A stretch of 15,826 bases of DNA from Pseudomonadota bacterium (GTDB lineage Bacteria > Desulfobacterota > Desulfobulbia > Desulfobulbales > JAGXFP01), in assembly GCA_030673265.1 (NCBI GenBank), contig DAOVJK010000032.1, positions 1 through 15,826 on the forward strand, written 5' to 3'. The notes under the pieces were generated by a model. It was not told the DNA's origin. It made no database searches and worked only from the letters and a program-made list of their open reading frames with translations. Numbering within the stretch: the first letter of the stretch is position 1; each line of letters starts with the position of its first letter. Position numbers and translations under genes: made by a program. Shown in pieces: positions 13,598 to 15,826 of this stretch.

Positions 13598-14281
13598 TCA
13601 GACCCAATTGTCGAGGTCAACAATGTTATGCTCTACTGCAAAACGTAGCAAGTCAACGGGAGAACTTGATTTTGTTTTCTCAAAAATATTTGCCCGATGC
13701 TTGTCAACCGTTTTAGGACTCAAGCAAAGAATCTGGGCTATTTCCTTGCTGCTGGCTCCGGTAAGATATATCTCCAGCACCTGCAATTCCCTGGCAGTTA
13801 GAGGGCTGTTAAAGAGAGAGGGGGGATTGGTTGAGTCTTTTGGCCGGTCTTTCTGGCCAAGAAAATCGCCGATCAATAATTTGGTTACTGCCGGGCTCAA
13901 AAAGCATTCCCCTTTTAAGGCATGCCTTATGGCCCAGAGAAGCTGCTCGACTGGCGCTGACTTCAGAACATATCCCAAAGCACCGTTTTTCAATGCCTTA
14001 CGTATATGTGATAATTGAACATGCATCGTAAGAAAAATTACTTTGGCTTTTGGTACTGACTCCAAGATAATAGGGCAAAGATCAAGTCCGCTGCAGGTCG
14101 GTAGCGATATATCCAGAATTACCACAGCCGGCTGATGCTTCCGGGCCAACTCGATGGCCTCCACCCCATCAGAGGCACTGCCGATCAACTGGAAGTCTCC
14201 TGAGTGATTCAGGGTTTTTTTGATACCGTCGAGAACTAAAGGGTGATCCTCAACTATCAAAATGGTTGTTTTCTCGTTCAT
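13598..14281 (-). CDS. NarL/FixJ-type response regulator
   Basis: 227 residues. The receiver domain (about 5-120) has Glu11-Asp12, phosphoacceptor Asp57 (ILDIS), Thr85 and Lys107 (YVLKS). A linker (140-158) leads to a LuxR-type helix-turn-helix (about 159-220) starting SPLTARELQVLE, with recognition helix around SPKTVDKHRANIF. All receiver residues are in place, so it should be phosphorylated by the adjacent HisKA_3 kinase: the ATG at 14279-14281 overlaps the kinase TGA as ATGA, which implies translational coupling and a matched pair. It is the only recognisable DNA-binding output in the signalling island. Its targets are not known; repeats in the gap downstream are candidates. The short ending NIVDLDNWV is normal for the family. 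Confidence 0.94.
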   Translation of the reverse strand: MNEKTTILIVEDHPLVLDGIKKTLNHSGDFQLIGSASDGVEAIELARKHQPAVVILDISLPTCSGLDLCPIILESVPKAKVIFLTMHVQLSHIRKALKNGALGYVLKSAPVEQLLWAIRHALKGECFLSPAVTKLLIGDFLGQKDRPKDSTNPPSLFNSPLTARELQVLEIYLTGASSKEIAQILCLSPKTVDKHRANIFEKTKSSSPVDLLRFAVEHNIVDLDNWV

Positions 14282-15826
14282 GCAGATCCCCAGGGCAAGG
14301 ATACCTCGATAGAAGTTCCCATACTTTTCCGGAGGATCTTAAGTTGACCGCTAACAGAATTCACTCTTTCCTGCATGCCGATAAGGCCATATCCTCCGGA
14401 GCTATCATCCATATCCCTTGCATTCTTAATTGCGAATGGATCAAAGCCGATGCCATCATCTTCAATGATAAGAAGACGTTTTCCGGAACCACCCTTTAGA
14501 GAAATCTGCACATTTTTGGCTTCAGAGTGCTTAACAATATTATTTAACGCTTCCTGGATAATTCTGAAAACAACGGTTTTAGTATAAGGATCGACTGTCC
14601 CCCAATCACTTTCAAATACGGCCCTTATTTTTATCCCTGGGCAAAACCCCTGGGCAAAACCAATTAAATCACCGATAATATCCGATATTTCTGAATCCTC
14701 CAGCCTGGACGGCGACAGTTGGTAGATTATATCCCGGCAAGTCCCGCCAAGTTTTTCTACAAGAGCTCCTAAGTCAAACAATATATCTGATATTTCCAGG
14801 CTACTCCCCATAGCATCTTTCTCGTAATTTTGTAAGCTATCAACCATGTGTCTGATACAGTATAACTTTTGACCAAGTTCATCGTGCAAATCCATCGCAA
14901 TCCGCCTCTTTTCTTTTTCAACCGCCTTACCCATTTGCCGGGATAACATCTCGATCTTCTGGTTTGCCTTAATTCGTGCTGTAATATCTCGGTGGATACT
15001 TAAAAGGTATTGCTTGTTGTTGAGGATTAGGGCTTTTGATTCGCATACTATATGGTTTTCTTTTCCATCAGGCCTGACCCATGAGTATTTCGAGATTCCT
15101 TTACTGCTAGCTAATCCCTCCATACAATATTTTGCCCAGGAAAGATCTCCCAGGATATAAGCTCCAGAAAGATTGTGAGAGGCAATAAGTTTTTCTTTTG
15201 ACAAGCCCGCAAGTGTTGCCAGGGTTTCATTGCAGTCAACATAGCTATTGGGAGGTCCATCGGAAGACATTTCCGAAAGCCCGAAGCCAATCGCTGAATT
15301 CTCAAAAATTGTCCGGTAACGATTCTCTGAGTCCCTTAAATCATTAGTTGCCTGCTTACTTTTAGTTATATCCCTGGCAATGGTGAGAATATAAGGCAGC
15401 TTATTCATTTCGATACGAACCGCATTCACCTCAACGGGAATTATCTTTTGGTTTTTGCATCTGATTTGGGTCTCAAATATAACATTCCTGAAATCCGGAC
15501 TTTTCAGCTGATGCCGCAGTTTGTTGAGTTCTTCCAGATCATGATCAACCAAAAATGAAAAGACCGACTCCCCAATCAGTTCGCTTTTGTCATAACCCAT
15601 TGTTTCACAGCAGGCATTATTGACATTAACAATCTTTGCCTTACCGCTGGTAAATTCAGACAATAAGACAAAGCCCCCGGCATGTTCGAAAATTTTTTGA
15701 TACCGCAATTCGCTTTCTGAAATTTTTTCCTGCAAACGCTGAAATTCAACAGGCCAGAAATTATTGGCCGGATCATCATTGCTGTCGGCGGCTGCATCTC
15801 CGGCCTGAGGAAGCGGAGCTGCGGGG
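14278..15826 (-). CDS. PAS-PAS HisKA_3 sensor kinase, 5' truncated by window
   Basis: The frame stays open to the right edge of the window, so the gene starts outside it; a TTG at 15733-15735 has no special support. 515 residues are visible. The first 20 or so are Ala/Pro/Asp-rich, a linker expected after a further N-terminal domain. PAS 1 spans about 41-155 and PAS 2 about 167-285, each ending in a DIT motif. The HisKA_3 domain has EKRRIAMDLHDELGQ with His314, and the ATPase domain has EALNN around 425-429, DDGIGF (456-461) and GGYGLIGM (477-484). This is the NarX/DegS kinase class that partners NarL-type regulators, and the regulator gene overlaps its stop codon by 4 bases. No membrane segment is visible, so localisation depends on the missing N-terminus. 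A 13-base tandem repeat lies between the HisKA_3 and ATPase domains. Confidence 0.93.
   Translation of the reverse strand, partial: PAAPLPQAGDAAADSNDDPANNFWPVEFQRLQEKISESELRYQKIFEHAGGFVLLSEFTSGKAKIVNVNNACCETMGYDKSELIGESVFSFLVDHDLEELNKLRHQLKSPDFRNVIFETQIRCKNQKIIPVEVNAVRIEMNKLPYILTIARDITKSKQATNDLRDSENRYRTIFENSAIGFGLSEMSSDGPPNSYVDCNETLATLAGLSKEKLIASHNLSGAYILGDLSWAKYCMEGLASSKGISKYSWVRPDGKENHIVCESKALILNNKQYLLSIHRDITARIKANQKIEMLSRQMGKAVEKEKRRIAMDLHDELGQKLYCIRHMVDSLQNYEKDAMGSSLEISDILFDLGALVEKLGGTCRDIIYQLSPSRLEDSEISDIIGDLIGFAQGFCPGIKIRAVFESDWGTVDPYTKTVVFRIIQEALNNIVKHSEAKNVQISLKGGSGKRLLIIEDDGIGFDPFAIKNARDMDDSSGGYGLIGMQERVNSVSGQLKILRKSMGTSIEVSLPWGSA
14636..14661. repeat. exact 13-bp tandem repeat in kinase gene
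   Basis: CCTGGGCAAAACC occurs twice in immediate succession (14636-14648 and 14649-14661). In the gene it encodes GFAQGFCPG between the H-box hairpin and the ATPase domain. Thirteen is not a multiple of three, so gain or loss of one unit would shift the frame and remove the ATPase domain. Confidence 0.7.

Noticed and set aside
15733..15735. TTG at 15735 as the start of the HisKA_3 kinase
   Set aside because: The frame continues without a stop to the window edge and its upstream residues look like an inter-domain linker, so the gene is truncated by the window.
1..15826. mobile element, CRISPR array, tRNA or rRNA
   Set aside because: No transposase, integrase, spacer-repeat array, cloverleaf or rRNA-like stretch was seen on either strand.

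Overview
The window looks like a chromosomal segment from an anaerobic member of the Desulfobacterota, most like the Desulfobulbales. This is inferred from gene content and not from a search. The clues are a methylenetetrahydrofolate reductase fused to a MetV-type cysteine-rich domain, the start of an HdrC-like iron-sulfur protein, an oxygen-sensitive iron-sulfur class PurF, and a high density of PAS kinases and receiver proteins. I see no tRNA, rRNA, CRISPR array, transposase or integrase.

Left part (1-5227), all on the minus strand. Reading leftwards: a Crp/Fnr-family regulator, metVF, purF, kdsD and the start of an HdrC-like gene that leaves the window. The regulator and metVF lie 9 bases apart and are probably one transcript, ending at a hairpin near 2960-2988. 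purF and kdsD follow with a 64-base gap. The HdrC-like gene has a good sigma70-type promoter, and a terminator-like hairpin lies between that promoter and the start codon.

Middle (5228-8245). A 349-base regulatory gap separates the Crp-like gene from a three-gene plus-strand operon. The operon encodes a CsgG/HfaB-like outer-membrane lipoprotein with a peptidoglycan-binding-like C-terminal part, an exported protein made of two copies of an LPP20/FlgP-like domain, and a 95-residue exported protein. I read it as an envelope assembly or export apparatus; the exact combination is not one I recognise. The 195 bases after it hold repeats and nested inverted repeats that suggest a structured RNA or a small repeat element.

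Right part (8246-15826), all on the minus strand, is a signalling island. From the right edge: a PAS-PAS HisKA_3 kinase (5' end outside the window) whose stop overlaps the start of a NarL/FixJ regulator; a 482-base G-rich gap; an 81-residue Cys/His protein followed by a membrane PAS histidine kinase; a 556-base gap; a protein with a degenerate receiver (Asp to Glu) and a degenerate H-box (His to Tyr); and a receiver-DUF4388-TPR-zinc ribbon-TPR-receiver protein. The NarL protein is the only DNA-binding output in the island. The membrane kinase, the degenerate receiver and the double receiver could form a phosphorelay with a non-phosphorylatable scaffold. That is inference from order and sequence.

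The best candidates for something undescribed are the CsgG-like/double-LPP20/small-protein operon and the doubly degenerate receiver/H-box protein beside the tandem-receiver DUF4388 protein.
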